DNA of 64,000 nt from NCBI GenBank assembly GCA_900473795.1, contig UCMT01000005.1, forward strand, positions 248,001 through 312,000. Direction: 5' to 3'. Positions within the stretch are counted from its first letter, which is position 1. Every line of letters starts with the position of its first letter. Below the pieces are notes generated by a model that searched no databases, had not been told where the DNA came from, and was given only the letters and a program-made list of their open reading frames with translations. Below, piece after piece: positions 27,744-36,854 of this stretch. The DNA comes from Hyphomicrobiales bacterium. GTDB taxonomy: Bacteria; Pseudomonadota; Alphaproteobacteria; Rhizobiales; Rhizobiaceae. Position numbers and translations under genes: made by a program.

Positions 27744-28667
27744 ATGGCGACTGAAGACGGCATTCCGGGTTTTGCGCTGACGCGGCTAGCGCCGGCGAAG
27801 ATTAATCTTGCCCTGCATGTCGTCGGCCAGAGGCCGGACGGCTATCATCTGCTCGAAAGCCTCGTGACGTTCGCCGATGCGGGAGACCGCATCGGCTTCT
27901 CCCATTCGGCGGAAGACCGCTTCACCGTCTCGGGCCGATTTTCCACCGGCCTGCCGCTGACGGGTGAAGGCGCGGCCGGCAATCTGGTGCTGCGGGCGCG
28001 CGACCTCTTGCGGGCGCATCTGGTTGAAAGAGGCATCGCGGCCGGGCCGGTTCATCTACATCTCGAAAAGAACCTGCCTGTCGCTTCGGGCATCGGCGGC
28101 GGCTCGGCTGATGCGGCAGCAGCACTTCTTGGATTACTGGAGCTGTGGGGCGCCTCTGCGGATCGCGAGAGCTTGCGCGACATGGCGCTGAAACTGGGTG
28201 CAGACGTACCGATGTGCCTTGAGGGCCGGCCACTCGTTGCAAGCGGCATCGGTGAAGAGCTTGCAACGATACCGCTTCCACGCTTTCCCATGCTTCTCGT
28301 CAATCCGCTCGTTGCCGTATCGACGCCGGTGATTTTCAGGATGCTGACGAACAAGGCCAATCCGGCGCTTGATATTCCCCTTGGCGCGGTTGCTGCCAAT
28401 GACTGGATCGCTGCGTTGAAGAACATGCGCAATGACCTCGAGCCGCCGGCCCGGCTGTTGGAGCCGGCGATCGCCGCGGTTTCGGATGCCCTTCTTGGCG
28501 CCGGAGCTGCGTTTGTCCGCATGTCCGGCTCTGGCGCTACCTGCTTCGGGCTGTTTGGGGCGGCGGCCGAAAGAGACGCCGCTGCCGCCGTTCTTTCAAC
28601 GCAGAACCCGAACTGGTACGCTCTTGCCTGCAACAGCGTCAGTGGAGAGGATCATGGCCGGCATTGA
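27744..28667 (+). CDS. ispE: 4-diphosphocytidyl-2-C-methyl-D-erythritol kinase
   Basis: IspE phosphorylates CDP-methylerythritol in the non-mevalonate isoprenoid pathway. The 307-residue protein has PAKINLALHVVGQRPDGYH at the N-terminus and the GHMP-kinase ATP loop PVASGIGGGSADAAAALL (from about residue 112). A third motif GSGATCFGLF is intact. It overlaps moaB by 14 bases and follows the TPR gene by 9, so a TPR-ispE-moaB operon is likely. Together with the polyprenyl synthase and ubiA it makes this window rich in isoprenoid genes. Confidence 0.95.
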   Translation: MATEDGIPGFALTRLAPAKINLALHVVGQRPDGYHLLESLVTFADAGDRIGFSHSAEDRFTVSGRFSTGLPLTGEGAAGNLVLRARDLLRAHLVERGIAAGPVHLHLEKNLPVASGIGGGSADAAAALLGLLELWGASADRESLRDMALKLGADVPMCLEGRPLVASGIGEELATIPLPRFPMLLVNPLVAVSTPVIFRMLTNKANPALDIPLGAVAANDWIAALKNMRNDLEPPARLLEPAIAAVSDALLGAGAAFVRMSGSGATCFGLFGAAAERDAAAAVLSTQNPNWYALACNSVSGEDHGRH

Positions 28668-29196
28668 CGAGACGAAACCCTTCGTTCCCCTCGGCATCGC
28701 GGTCCTGACGGTCTCCGATACCCGGACGCTCGCCGACGACCGCTCCGGCGATACGCTTGCTGCCCGCATCACCGATGCCGGTCACCGGCTAGAGGCCCGC
28801 ACCATCGTCCCCGACGACAAGGAGAAGATTGCCGCCCAGGTGAAGGCCTGGACGCTCGCAGACGCGATCGATGTCGTCATCACCACGGGCGGCACGGGCT
28901 TTACCGGGCGCGACGTGACGCCGGAGGCGGTGGAACCGCTGTTCGAGAAGCGCATGGATGGCTTTTCCGCCGTCTTCCACCGCATCTCCTATGAGAAGAT
29001 CGGCACCTCCACCATCCAGTCTCGCGCAACCGGCGGCGTTGCCAACAGCACCTTCATCTTCGTGCTGCCGGGCTCGCCCGGCGCCTGCCGCGATGCCTGG
29101 GACGGCATTCTGAAGCAGCAGCTCGACTACCGGCACATGCCCTGCAATTTCGTCGAGATCATGCCGAGGCTCGACGAGCACCTGAAGCGCGGCTGA
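28654..29196 (+). CDS. moaB: Molybdenum cofactor biosynthesis protein MoaB
   Basis: ATG 28654 follows GGAGAGG and lies inside the end of ispE. The 180-residue protein has the MoaB/Mog fold signature: IAVLTVSDTRT, then VVITTGGTGFTGRDVTPEAV and LPGSPGACRDAWDGIL. MoaB-like proteins adenylylate molybdopterin or are paralogues of MogA; the short length and lack of fusion fit the MoaB group. No other molybdenum genes are nearby. The stop codon is followed by a 364-base gap with a terminator 245 bases on. Confidence 0.93.
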   Translation: MAGIDETKPFVPLGIAVLTVSDTRTLADDRSGDTLAARITDAGHRLEARTIVPDDKEKIAAQVKAWTLADAIDVVITTGGTGFTGRDVTPEAVEPLFEKRMDGFSAVFHRISYEKIGTSTIQSRATGGVANSTFIFVLPGSPGACRDAWDGILKQQLDYRHMPCNFVEIMPRLDEHLKRG

Positions 29197-29441
29197 CGCC
29201 TCTCCCTGCGACCTCTCTCCTCCCTGTTCCATCCGGAACAGCGCCTGCGCGCGCGCCGGTATAAAACTCTCCTCATCGGCAACACGGGGGTGAGGAAACC
29301 GCAGATGACACCGAGACGCATCGACCCATCCACTCCCGCTGCGCCCAGGCCTTAGCAGCGGAATACTGCGGGAAGTATACGACGGCGCGGCTTCGGCCGC
29401 TCGGCAAGACCTTTTCAGCCATTCATTTTCATCACGTCCGG

Positions 29442-29468
29442 GCAGGCCCGAAAGGGCCTGCTCTTTTT
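29442..29468 (+). terminator. Intrinsic terminator downstream of moaB
   Basis: GCAGGCCC-GAAA-GGGCCTGC forms a perfect 8-bp stem with a GNRA loop, followed by TCTTTTT. It is 245 bases past moaB. The gap 29197-29560 also holds a 16-codon frame (29305-29355) with a GAGG ribosome binding site; otherwise I see no gene in it. Confidence 0.85.
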
Positions 29469-29560
29469 GCTGCGCGTGTTCCTCGGCAAAACGGCCTGCG
29501 GACAAGGCGTGAAAGCGTTAAGATGAAGCGAAGCCGATCTCGTCACGTGGGGAGGATGTC

Positions 29561-29929
29561 TTGTTGTTTCGCGAAATGCAGGACCTTATGAACCGGATGG
29601 CCGCCGCCTATGTCGCCGGAGACGCGGCCGGCTGCGCGGCGCTCTTTGTTCCCACGGGCGAACTCTACTCGCCCTTTGCGCCACCGGCGCGCGGCCGCAC
29701 AGCGATCGAGGCGATTCACCGCATCTGGACCGAGGGCGTCGAGGAAAAACGGCTCGAAGTCGTCGATGCGGGATGTGCCGGTGATCTCGCCTGGTGCCAT
29801 GCGACCTATTCGGAAGGCGATCCGGCCGGCAACGGCAGATCGCTCAGCGTGCTCGAGCGACAGAAGGATGGGACATGGCTCATCCGCATCTGCGTGCTCA
29901 ACGGCGCTGACCCGCAGGCCGATGTGTGA
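29561..29929 (+). CDS. NTF2-like (SnoaL/DUF4440-type) protein
   Basis: The start is TTG 29561, 5 bases after GGGGAGGA; TTG 29564 and ATG 29576 are alternatives. The 122-residue protein has the cone-shaped NTF2-like pattern: a helix MNRMAAAYVAGDAAGCAALF, the strand TGELYSPFAPPARGRTAIEAIHRIW, then CHATYSEG and a final DGTWLIRICVLN strand. Family members are ketosteroid-isomerase-like enzymes or ligand-binding proteins; no specific catalytic pair is evident. It is a lone gene after the terminator, convergent with the GT2-like gene. Confidence 0.78.
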   Translation: MLFREMQDLMNRMAAAYVAGDAAGCAALFVPTGELYSPFAPPARGRTAIEAIHRIWTEGVEEKRLEVVDAGCAGDLAWCHATYSEGDPAGNGRSLSVLERQKDGTWLIRICVLNGADPQADV

Positions 29930-29941
29930 GGAGGCTTGGCA

Positions 29942-30478
29942 TTAGCGATCGTCCGCGCCGGGACGATTGTCAATCGCGACCCAGGCCGGCACGAGTTCGC
30001 TGCCGAGGCGGCGCACCGCGCGGCCGGTTGCAAAGTCGCTGAGCCGCATGCCGGATTTTGCGATCGCCGTCGCCTGTTGCCGCGATAGAAGGAAGCCGAG
30101 TTCCAGCGGCGCCACCCGGGTGACGACGCGTTTCAGGAACGGCCGACGATGCAGCCGCGAGGGCGAAAAACGCGCAGGTGTCTTACTAAGGGACATATAT
30201 TCCGCCACGTCATCGATCCAGCGGCCCGCTGGTCTCGCGCCCGCCTCGAGGAGCAACAGCCAGTCGCCCCGCGCGGAGCGAACGATGTCCTTCATGTCCC
30301 AGCTCGTGCAGAAACGCGCGCCGGCGGCATCGGCGACACGGCCGGAACCGTCGCGCGAGCCGTGATCGAGAATGATCACGTCGCTCACCAGGCCTTCGAC
30401 GGCACCTGCGACCAGCGCCGACAGCGTCTGCACCAGTTCGGCTTCGTTGTTGCGGGTTTCGATGATGATCGTCAGCAT
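29942..30478 (-). CDS. GT2-like glycosyltransferase, short, without DxD
   Basis: The likely start is ATG 30476-30478 (MLTIIIETRNNEAEL), giving 178 residues; an earlier in-frame ATG at 30550 is possible. The N-terminus follows the GT-A family 2 pattern (TIIIETRNNEAELVQTLSALV, VIILDHGSRDGSG), including the Asp of the nucleotide site. Where active GT2 enzymes have a metal-binding DxD (LFLDADT), this has LLLLEAGARP, with Glu and no second acid. The protein is also shorter than typical GT2 enzymes. It may be non-catalytic or act on an unusual donor. No sugar operon surrounds it. Confidence 0.72.
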   Translation of the reverse strand: MLTIIIETRNNEAELVQTLSALVAGAVEGLVSDVIILDHGSRDGSGRVADAAGARFCTSWDMKDIVRSARGDWLLLLEAGARPAGRWIDDVAEYMSLSKTPARFSPSRLHRRPFLKRVVTRVAPLELGFLLSRQQATAIAKSGMRLSDFATGRAVRRLGSELVPAWVAIDNRPGADDR

Positions 30479-30706
30479 CGCCGTCCATACCCCATCGCAC
30501 CGGCAATTTCCATAAACCCTTCGTTTTCCGGCGATTAACTTTTCATTCATGATGAATCCGCGCCCAAACGAAGACAGAACTGGCCACACCCGCGCGCGCC
30601 TGCCAGCGCACTTCGCCATTTTGTTCTTGTATTGTTCTCATTTCTGGGTTAGGAAAATAATCAGAGCATAACGGATCGTCTGCAAGGACCATTCCCGGAG
30701 AATCCC

Positions 30707-31864
30707 ATGAACGAGCTGTCTCAGATCAGGCAGGGCGCCCTTGCGCCCGGCAACACGGCAGATATTGCCGAGGCGATGATCGCCGGTTCCGGACTACGGA
30801 TCGAGATCGATCGCCGGCGCGGCCGGGGTGCCGCCCTCAATACGTCGGGACGTTTCGAGCCGGCCTCCCGCGCTCTGGAAGATGATGGCTGGGAATCGCT
30901 GGGAGACCTCCCGGCCCTCCAGACCGAGGTTCAGGTCGAAAAGCCGCGCGCGATCATCAGCCGCAACGATTCACCCGACCTTCCCTTCGATCGCTCGGTC
31001 AATCCGTACCGTGGATGCGAGCACGGCTGCATCTATTGCTTCGCCCGGCCGACCCACGCCTATATGGGCCTGTCGCCGGGGCTCGATTTCGAAACCAAGC
31101 TCTACGCCAAGCCGGATGCGGCAAAGCTGCTTGAACGCGAACTGGCAAAGCCAGGCTACAAGGTGCGGCCAATCGCGATCGGCACCAACACCGATCCCTA
31201 CCAGCCGATCGAGAAGGAATGGCGGATCATGCGCCAGGTGCTCGAAGTGCTGAAGGCCTGCGACCATCCGGTGATGATCGTCACAAAATCGGCGATGGTC
31301 ATGCGCGACATCGATCTTCTCGCGCCGATGGCCGAGAAGGGGCTGGCGAAGGTCGGCCTCTCGGTAACGACCCTTGACCGCAAGCTCGCCCGCCTGATGG
31401 AGCCGCGCGCCTCGACGCCATCCAGGCGCCTCGAAGCGATCAAGGCGCTGGCGGAGGCCGGCATACCCTCAACGGTGATGATGGCGCCGGTCATTCCGGC
31501 CCTCAACGACCACGAGATCGAGCGGGTGCTGGAATCAGGCAAAACCGCCGGTGCCACCCATGCGAGCTACGTGCTTCTGCGCCTGCCGCTCGAGGTGAGC
31601 CCGTTGTTTCGCGACTGGTTGTTACGCAACTATCCGGAACGCTACCGCCACGTCATGTCACTGGTGCGCTCGATGCGCGGCGGCAAGGACTATGATGCCG
31701 AATTCGGCAAGCGCATGAAGGGCGCCGGTCCTTATGCCTGGCAGATTGGCCGCCGCTTCGAACTGGCGGCCAAGCGGCTGGAACTGAACGTGGCAAAGCG
31801 CCCGCTGAACTGCGACCTGTTCGTTCCGCCGCTCGGCACCGGCGTTCAACTGTCACTGCTCTGA
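30707..31864 (+). CDS. PA0069-family radical SAM protein
   Basis: A 385-residue radical SAM enzyme. The 4Fe-4S motif is CEHGCIYC (C104, C108, C111) within [21 protein letters not shown], the spore-photoproduct-lyase-like signature of the PA0069 group. Downstream, [23 protein letters not shown] and [15 protein letters not shown] are typical. The reaction is unknown; the family is widespread in proteobacteria and is thought to act in DNA or RNA repair or modification. It is 137 bases before rnhB on the same strand, which supports a nucleic-acid role. The start is ATG 30707 after a GGAGAA box. Confidence 0.9.
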   Translation: MNELSQIRQGALAPGNTADIAEAMIAGSGLRIEIDRRRGRGAALNTSGRFEPASRALEDDGWESLGDLPALQTEVQVEKPRAIISRNDSPDLPFDRSVNPYRGCEHGCIYCFARPTHAYMGLSPGLDFETKLYAKPDAAKLLERELAKPGYKVRPIAIGTNTDPYQPIEKEWRIMRQVLEVLKACDHPVMIVTKSAMVMRDIDLLAPMAEKGLAKVGLSVTTLDRKLARLMEPRASTPSRRLEAIKALAEAGIPSTVMMAPVIPALNDHEIERVLESGKTAGATHASYVLLRLPLEVSPLFRDWLLRNYPERYRHVMSLVRSMRGGKDYDAEFGKRMKGAGPYAWQIGRRFELAAKRLELNVAKRPLNCDLFVPPLGTGVQLSLL

Positions 31865-32001
31865 CGTCTTCGTTCGGGCTCCCCCGAACAAAGAATGCCG
31901 ATCCTGTTTCTTGCCCCGAGGCTCGATCGGTCCATCCTCCGGCAGCCGGCTCTCTGCCGGAGGACTTGCAGGCAATCGGGCTTGTGTGCGAGTTTCGCCG
32001 C

Positions 32002-32685
32002 ATGTCACGAAGCACACCGCCCGATTCCCCCTTTCTCTTCGAAACCATCGAAGGCCCCGATTTCAGCTTCGAGACGGGCGCACGGCGCGATGGTCTGTGG
32101 CCGGTGGCCGGAACGGATGAGGCCGGGCGCGGCCCCCTTGCTGGCCCCGTCGTCGCGGCCGCCGTGATCCTTGATCCGGACAATATTCCGGATGGGCTGA
32201 ACGATAGCAAACAGCTTTCGATCACCCGGCGCGAGGAACTGTTCGACATCATCCTCTCCTCTTCCATCGTCTCGATCGCCTCTTCGGCTGCCGGCAGGAT
32301 CGACGACACGGATATCCGCAAGGCGAGCCTCGATGCCATGCGCCGGGCCGTGCTCGGGCTCTCGTCGCGCCCTGCCCTGGTGCTCGCCGATGGCCGCGAC
32401 GTGCCACCCGGGCTTCCCTGCCACGGCAAGGCGGTTGTCAAGGGCGACGCGCGGTCGCTGTCGATCGCCGCCGCCTCGATCGTCGCCAAGGTGGCGCGCG
32501 ACCGGATGATGACCAGGGCCAGCCTCGTCTTTCCCGTCTATGGTTTTGCCATGCATGCAGGCTATGCCACCGTTCGTCACCGCAAGGCCATCGACACCCA
32601 CGGCCCCTGCCCGCTGCATCGCATGAGTTTTCGGCCGCTGCGGCAGGATGGAGAAGAGGCGCCGGACGACGACTTTGCCGCCTGA
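32002..32685 (+). CDS. rnhB: Ribonuclease HII
   Basis: RNase HII cuts the RNA strand of RNA-DNA hybrids and excises single ribonucleotides from DNA. ATG 32002 ([13 protein letters not shown]) gives 227 residues; an ATG 36 bases upstream is less likely. The catalytic acids sit in [15 protein letters not shown] (D39, E40) and LVLADGRD (D130), followed by [21 protein letters not shown] and the C-terminal [11 protein letters not shown]. All motifs are intact. Confidence 0.95.
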   Translation: MSRSTPPDSPFLFETIEGPDFSFETGARRDGLWPVAGTDEAGRGPLAGPVVAAAVILDPDNIPDGLNDSKQLSITRREELFDIILSSSIVSIASSAAGRIDDTDIRKASLDAMRRAVLGLSSRPALVLADGRDVPPGLPCHGKAVVKGDARSLSIAAASIVAKVARDRMMTRASLVFPVYGFAMHAGYATVRHRKAIDTHGPCPLHRMSFRPLRQDGEEAPDDDFAA

Positions 32686-32862
32686 CTGCAGCCATTTGCG
32701 ATGCGAGGCCGGACGCCGGGCGCCTGTTGCGGATTTTAGACACCCCTCATAAATCGCTGCGGAAAACTCTCAGGGAAGCGTTTCCGCTGTAACAAACCGG
32801 CGGTCGGCTGCGTTATAGAGTCCGTGCTTCTGGCTCGCGAATCACTTGGAGGGATCGGGATC

Positions 32863-33183
32863 TTGATCTACGGCCTAATTATGTTGGCACTCACGGCGAC
32901 GACGGACGCGTCGGTCGCGTCGGTCGCTGCGCCGCCGACTGCAGACGCGCTCCAGGCCGACCTGCAGTCGGCCTATCCCTGCAAGGAAATCGATGGCCGC
33001 AAGGTCTGGAAGGGCGGCCTGGCCTATTATATCCAGTCCTATGTCTACGACGGTCAATCGGCTGACGACGCAACCGACGTTGCCACGGACGCCGTCCTGC
33101 CGACTGACAATTCGCCCGAAACCATGCATGAATTTGAAGAGGCCTGCCTGACCCTCGCGCCAATGGCAATCAAGGGCGAGTAA
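32863..33183 (+). CDS. Secreted hypothetical protein, 106 aa
   Basis: TTG 32863 is preceded by GGAGGG at 9 bases, better than the upstream GTG at 32824, and makes the N-terminus a signal peptide (IYGLIMLALTATTDASVASVAA). ATG 32881 is an alternative. The mature part (about 80 residues) has two cysteines about 57 residues apart (YPCKEIDG and EEACLTLAP) that could form a disulphide, and an acidic centre. No family recognised. It is flanked by rnhB and the broken NUDIX gene. Confidence 0.6.
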   Translation: MIYGLIMLALTATTDASVASVAAPPTADALQADLQSAYPCKEIDGRKVWKGGLAYYIQSYVYDGQSADDATDVATDAVLPTDNSPETMHEFEEACLTLAPMAIKGE

Positions 33184-33243
33184 AGCGCGTTCGCCGTGCG
33201 GTTTTGTGAGCTGGGGAACGCCATTGATCTATGGGACGTCCCG

Positions 33244-33710
33244 CTACACCAGATGCGCCACGCCGGCACGGTTGCCCGCAATCAGGTCGCGCAGCGGCCT
33301 CGGCTTCAGATCCAATTCGTCCAACGCAGCCCGGGTCGGCAGCACCCAACGAAACTCCAAATCGGAATTTCCATCCCGAACGCGATGAATGATCTCGCGT
33401 TCATGAAACGGCAGCGGCCGGGAAAGCTCAGCGTCGAAATAGAAACCGATCTCATGGGCCTTCAGGTCGCCCAGTTCGAAAAAGTTCTCTATGACGAAGC
33501 GCAGCCGTCCAATCGCCGCAGCACAGCCGATCTCCTCGTGGATCTCCCGCGCCAAGGCTTCCTCGCTCGACTCGTAAAATTCGACGCGTCCGCCCGGCAA
33601 GGCCCAATATGGGTCGCTGACGGCGCGATGGACGAGAATGTGTCCCCGGCCCAGATCAATGCGCAGGCCCTGAACTGGAAGCGGGAAACGCCCGCGTCCA
33701 TGACGATCAT
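33244..33710 (-). pseudogene. NUDIX hydrolase broken by a 1-base deletion
   Basis: The 3' frame (from about 33643 down to 33244) encodes GHILVHRAVSDPYWALPGGR and a complete NUDIX box (G-x5-E-x7-REIHEEIG) up to a normal end at HLV, but has no start codon before an in-frame TAG. The preceding N-terminus, VSRFQFRACALIWAG, lies in a different frame starting at ATG 33710 or 33701. The two join perfectly if one G is added to the four-G run (plus-strand CCCC at 33644-33647), giving ALIWAGGHILVHRAV. So the gene is either a recent pseudogene, a slippage-controlled gene, or carries a sequencing error in a homopolymer. Confidence 0.75.
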
Positions 33711-33826
33711 TGTTCGCGCGCTATCATTCACGACCGCCTCCAACAGAACTTTATCCCTCAGGGACAACCACCTCCGCCGTGATCGTCATTGGCTCTCGCA
33801 GCATCGAGAAACGGCCGCACCATAAC

Positions 33827-33853
33827 AAAAAAGGCCGGCACAAAGCCGACCTT
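33827..33853 (-). terminator. Intrinsic terminator of the F0 ATP synthase operon
   Basis: On the minus strand AAGGTCGGC and GCCGGCCTT pair (one G-U) around TTTGT, followed by TTTTG, 26 bases after the stop codon of the subunit b gene. Confidence 0.85.
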
Positions 33854-33878
33854 CTTCCATTCTTTATGAAGCAACCGC

Positions 33879-34370
33879 TCAGTTGAGGCGGGTTTTCACG
33901 TCGCTGACAGCCTTGGCGAACAGGGTTGCCTGCGTTGAAGCATCCGACTTCGCGGTGATGACGCTTTCAGCGGCGGCAATCGCGATATCGACGGCGGTCG
34001 CGCGAACCGAATTGATGGCGTCGGTTTCGGCCTGCTTGATCTTCTGCTCCGACAGAGCCGTGCGGCGAGCGACGAATTCGTCGGTCTTCTGCTTGGCTTC
34101 GACCGTCAGCATTTCGGCTTCGCGCTCGGCGGCGGCAACGATGTTGGCCGCTTCCGCTTCGGCTTCCTTGCGCTTGCCCTGGTATTCGGCCAGCAGCGAC
34201 TGGGCTTCGGCGCGCAGGCGCTTGGCTTCGTCGAGTTCATGGGTGATGCGAGCGGCGCGGTCGTCGAGCGACTTGGCCAGCATGCCCGGGACCTTGAGGT
34301 AGACGACGAGTGCGAGGAAAAGCACCAGGCCGACGAAGGCCCAGAATGTGGCCAGTGAGGTCAAATCCAT
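33879..34370 (-). CDS. atpF: F0F1 ATP synthase subunit b
   Basis: A 163-residue peripheral-stalk subunit: an N-terminal membrane helix (FWAFVGLVLFLALVVYL) followed by a long charged alanine-rich coiled coil (residues about 35-140). It is the second of two b-type subunits, 10 bases after b', and is the last gene of the F0 operon before the terminator. The divided b/b' stalk is normal for photosynthetic and other alphaproteobacteria. Confidence 0.95.
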   Translation of the reverse strand: MDLTSLATFWAFVGLVLFLALVVYLKVPGMLAKSLDDRAARITHELDEAKRLRAEAQSLLAEYQGKRKEAEAEAANIVAAAEREAEMLTVEAKQKTDEFVARRTALSEQKIKQAETDAINSVRATAVDIAIAAAESVITAKSDASTQATLFAKAVSDVKTRLN

Positions 34371-34380
34371 GATGCGCTCC

Positions 34381-34989
34381 CTACTTCGCCGATGCCTTGA
34401 CCGCGGATGCGATCTCGGCCTTCGTTACCTTGCCGCCGATCAGCTGCTCGACGACGGCCGTTGCCGTTTCCTCAGCGATCGAGCCGACATCGGCCAGCGC
34501 TTTCGCCTTGATATCGGCGATGCGGGCCTCAGCGGCGGAAATCTTGTCGTTCAGGCTGGTCTCGACCGCGGTGCGGTCGGCGGCAGCCTTTGCCTTGGCG
34601 GCTTCACGGGCGGTCGAGGCAATCACGTTGCCCTTGGCCTTGGCCGTTGCCAGTTCCTGCTCGTAGGCGGCCACGGCAGCGTCTGCCTCGGCTTTCGAGC
34701 GAGCGGCGTCATCGAGATCGCGGGCGATCGTATCGTGGCGCGTTTCGAGAATGCTGCCGATGCGCGGCATGACGACCTTCGACATCAGAAGGTAGAAAAG
34801 ACCGAAGCTGATCGCCAGCCAGAGAAGCTGCGATGCGAATGTCGAAGAATCGAAGGGCGGGAACACTCCCGAGCCATGTCCGCCTTCATGGGCTACACCA
34901 GTCTCGGTGTGGACCTCGCCGGCAGCGGCGTCGTGGGTCTCTGCGCCTTCGGTGGTGGTTGACTGGGCATAGGCCGCGGTCACAAACAT
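34381..34989 (-). CDS. atpF2: F0F1 ATP synthase subunit b'
   Basis: The start is ATG 34987-34989, with GGAGGTGAGC directly upstream; an ATG 18 bases earlier is within that ribosome binding site. The 202-residue protein has a Thr/His/Gly-rich N-terminal extension (about residues 1-45), a membrane helix ([19 protein letters not shown]) and a long coiled coil. It pairs with subunit b to form the peripheral stalk. The extension is typical of rhizobial b' proteins. Confidence 0.94.
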   Translation of the reverse strand: MFVTAAYAQSTTTEGAETHDAAAGEVHTETGVAHEGGHGSGVFPPFDSSTFASQLLWLAISFGLFYLLMSKVVMPRIGSILETRHDTIARDLDDAARSKAEADAAVAAYEQELATAKAKGNVIASTAREAAKAKAAADRTAVETSLNDKISAAEARIADIKAKALADVGSIAEETATAVVEQLIGGKVTKAEIASAVKASAK

Positions 34990-35060
34990 GCTCACCTCCA
35001 GGTGCATTCAGAAAAGATGCGGGCCGCGGCTAAAACCGCGACCCTGCCTTCAAGCCGATT

Positions 35061-35288
35061 TTAGACGGCGAAAAGGAGCAGCAGTGCTACGAGCAGCGAG
35101 AAGATGCCCAGAGCTTCGGTAACGGCGAAGCCGAATACGAGGCGGCCGAACTGGCTGTCGGCTGCCGACGGGTTGCGCAGGGCGCCGGACAGGTAGCTGC
35201 CGAAGATGTTGCCGAGGCCGAGAGCCGTGCCGGCCATGCCGAGGCAAGCGAGACCTGCACCGATGAACTTTGCTGCTTCCGCTTCCAT
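35061..35288 (-). CDS. atpE: F0F1 ATP synthase subunit c
   Basis: ATG 35286-35288 follows GGAGAAAAT. The 75-residue hairpin protein has two membrane helices: [27 protein letters not shown] and [25 protein letters not shown]. The polar loop is GALRNPSA, and the proton-binding acid is E of TEALG in helix 2. It forms the rotor ring that couples proton flow to ATP synthesis. Confidence 0.97.
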   Translation of the reverse strand: MEAEAAKFIGAGLACLGMAGTALGLGNIFGSYLSGALRNPSAADSQFGRLVFGFAVTEALGIFSLLVALLLLFAV

Positions 35289-35370
35289 GATTTTCTCCTT
35301 CGAAATGGTTGTTGCGGCTGTGTTTGGCACCTTCACCGATGAAACTCGGGAAAGCCCACGACTTTATTCC

Positions 35371-36132
35371 TTAGTGGCCACCCGGATGCACTGCGTCGTT
35401 GAGGTACATGCATGTCAGCACCGCAAAGACATAGGCCTGCAGGAAGGCGACGAGGAATTCGAGGCCCGTAAGGGCAACGGTCATGATGAGCGGCAGAACC
35501 GCACCGCCAATACCCAGCGCGCCGAGCGTTCCGAGCGAGGCAACGAAGCCTGCGAACACCTTCAGCGTGATGTGGCCTGCCAGCATGTTCGCAAAGAGAC
35601 GAACGGAGAGGCTGATCGGGCGGGAAAGGAAGGAGATGATTTCAATGGAAATCACGAGCGGCAGAAGAATGCCGGGTACGCCAGAGGGCACGAACACGTT
35701 GAGGAAGCCAAGGCCGTGCTTATAAAAACCGTAGACCAGAACCGTGCCGATGACGAAGATCGCAAGCGCAAAGGTCACGATGATCTGGCTGGTAATGGTG
35801 AAAAAGTAGGGAACCATGCCGAGCATGTTTGCCGTCAGGATGAACATGAACAGCGAAAACACCATCGGGAAGAACTTCATGCCGTGCGAGCCGGCGCCTT
35901 CGCGCAGCATCGAGGCGATGAATTCATAGGAAAGCTCGGAGACGGACTGCAAGCGGCCGGGAACCAGGCTGCGCGTCGACGTCGTGAAGTAGAGGAAGCC
36001 GGCGGCAACGGCAAGGGTTGCGACCATGAAGAGCGACGCATTGGTGAAGGAGAAATCAATACCGCCAATTTCGATCGGAACGATCTTGTTGACCACAAAC
36101 TGGTGTACCGGATCTACCTTATCGCCTGCCAC
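35371..36132 (-). CDS. atpB: F0F1 ATP synthase subunit a
   Basis: A 253-residue integral membrane subunit with five or six helices that carries the proton half-channels. The conserved arginine lies in the helix [14 protein letters not shown] (about 160-173), and the final helix contains [17 protein letters not shown] with its conserved Glu and Gln. It follows atpI by 63 bases and precedes atpE by 82 bases. Confidence 0.97.
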   Translation of the reverse strand: MAGDKVDPVHQFVVNKIVPIEIGGIDFSFTNASLFMVATLAVAAGFLYFTTSTRSLVPGRLQSVSELSYEFIASMLREGAGSHGMKFFPMVFSLFMFILTANMLGMVPYFFTITSQIIVTFALAIFVIGTVLVYGFYKHGLGFLNVFVPSGVPGILLPLVISIEIISFLSRPISLSVRLFANMLAGHITLKVFAGFVASLGTLGALGIGGAVLPLIMTVALTGLEFLVAFLQAYVFAVLTCMYLNDAVHPGGH

Positions 36133-36195
36133 AGCCGCTCTCTCTCGTTCTGGACCGCCGGTCTGGCGGACATTTCTACCTTTGCGACAGCCGCG

Positions 36196-36561
36196 TTACG
36201 CGCCATCACTCTTGTTCTCGCCGCTCTTGCCCACTCGATCAGCGGGATGGGGCGCTGCCACCATGCCCGCCGAACGCAGCACGTTCAGCACACCGGCACA
36301 AAAACCAAGGAGGAGAAGTATGATCATCCCCCACGGCCCTGTACCCGCAAAATGGTCCAAAAGATAGCCCAGAAGTGCGCCGACGATGACGGCCGCCACA
36401 AATTCGCTCGAAAGCTTCACGGCGACCTGATAGCCCTTGCGGTTCTCCGCCGCTCGCGCCTCGTCCGCAGCATACTTCGGATCTTCCTTGCGCTTCTCCG
36501 ACAGTTCCGAACCGAGGCGTTTCAGCCGATCTTCCAGACCCTCTTTCCGGTTGTCCGTCAT
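36196..36561 (-). CDS. atpI: ATP synthase assembly protein AtpI
   Basis: The start is ATG 36559-36561 (MTDNRKEGLEDRLK), preceded by GGGAGGGTG; the longer frame upstream is not coding-like. The 121-residue protein has a charged N-terminus, two membrane helices (SSEFVAAVIVGALLGYLLDHF and GMIILLLLGFCAGVLNVL) and a short tail. AtpI helps assemble the c-ring and may carry Mg. As first gene it probably holds the operon promoter upstream; the gap 36562-36854 includes an AT-rich block near 36715-36765 that could be that region. Confidence 0.92.
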   Translation of the reverse strand: MTDNRKEGLEDRLKRLGSELSEKRKEDPKYAADEARAAENRKGYQVAVKLSSEFVAAVIVGALLGYLLDHFAGTGPWGMIILLLLGFCAGVLNVLRSAGMVAAPHPADRVGKSGENKSDGA

Positions 36562-36854
36562 GTGGCACCCTCCCTTTGTTTCCTTTCGCGGCGATACACC
36601 ACGAGCTTGGTCACACAAAGGCCGGATTTGAAGCCACGTTTCGGCCCGTTTTGAAGTCGGCCGCAACATAGTTTTAGGTGCCTCTATAGTCAAGGCACCA
36701 AAGGCCCTTGTTAGGCCACAATATTATCACATAAAAACAATATCTTATACAATTTTCAAGAAGCCGAAGCGGGAATCGTGGGGGAATCGCTGCGCGCTTC
36801 TCCGGAGCGAGGAATGCCCGGCATTTAGCCGGCCATTGCCAATCGCGGACGCTT

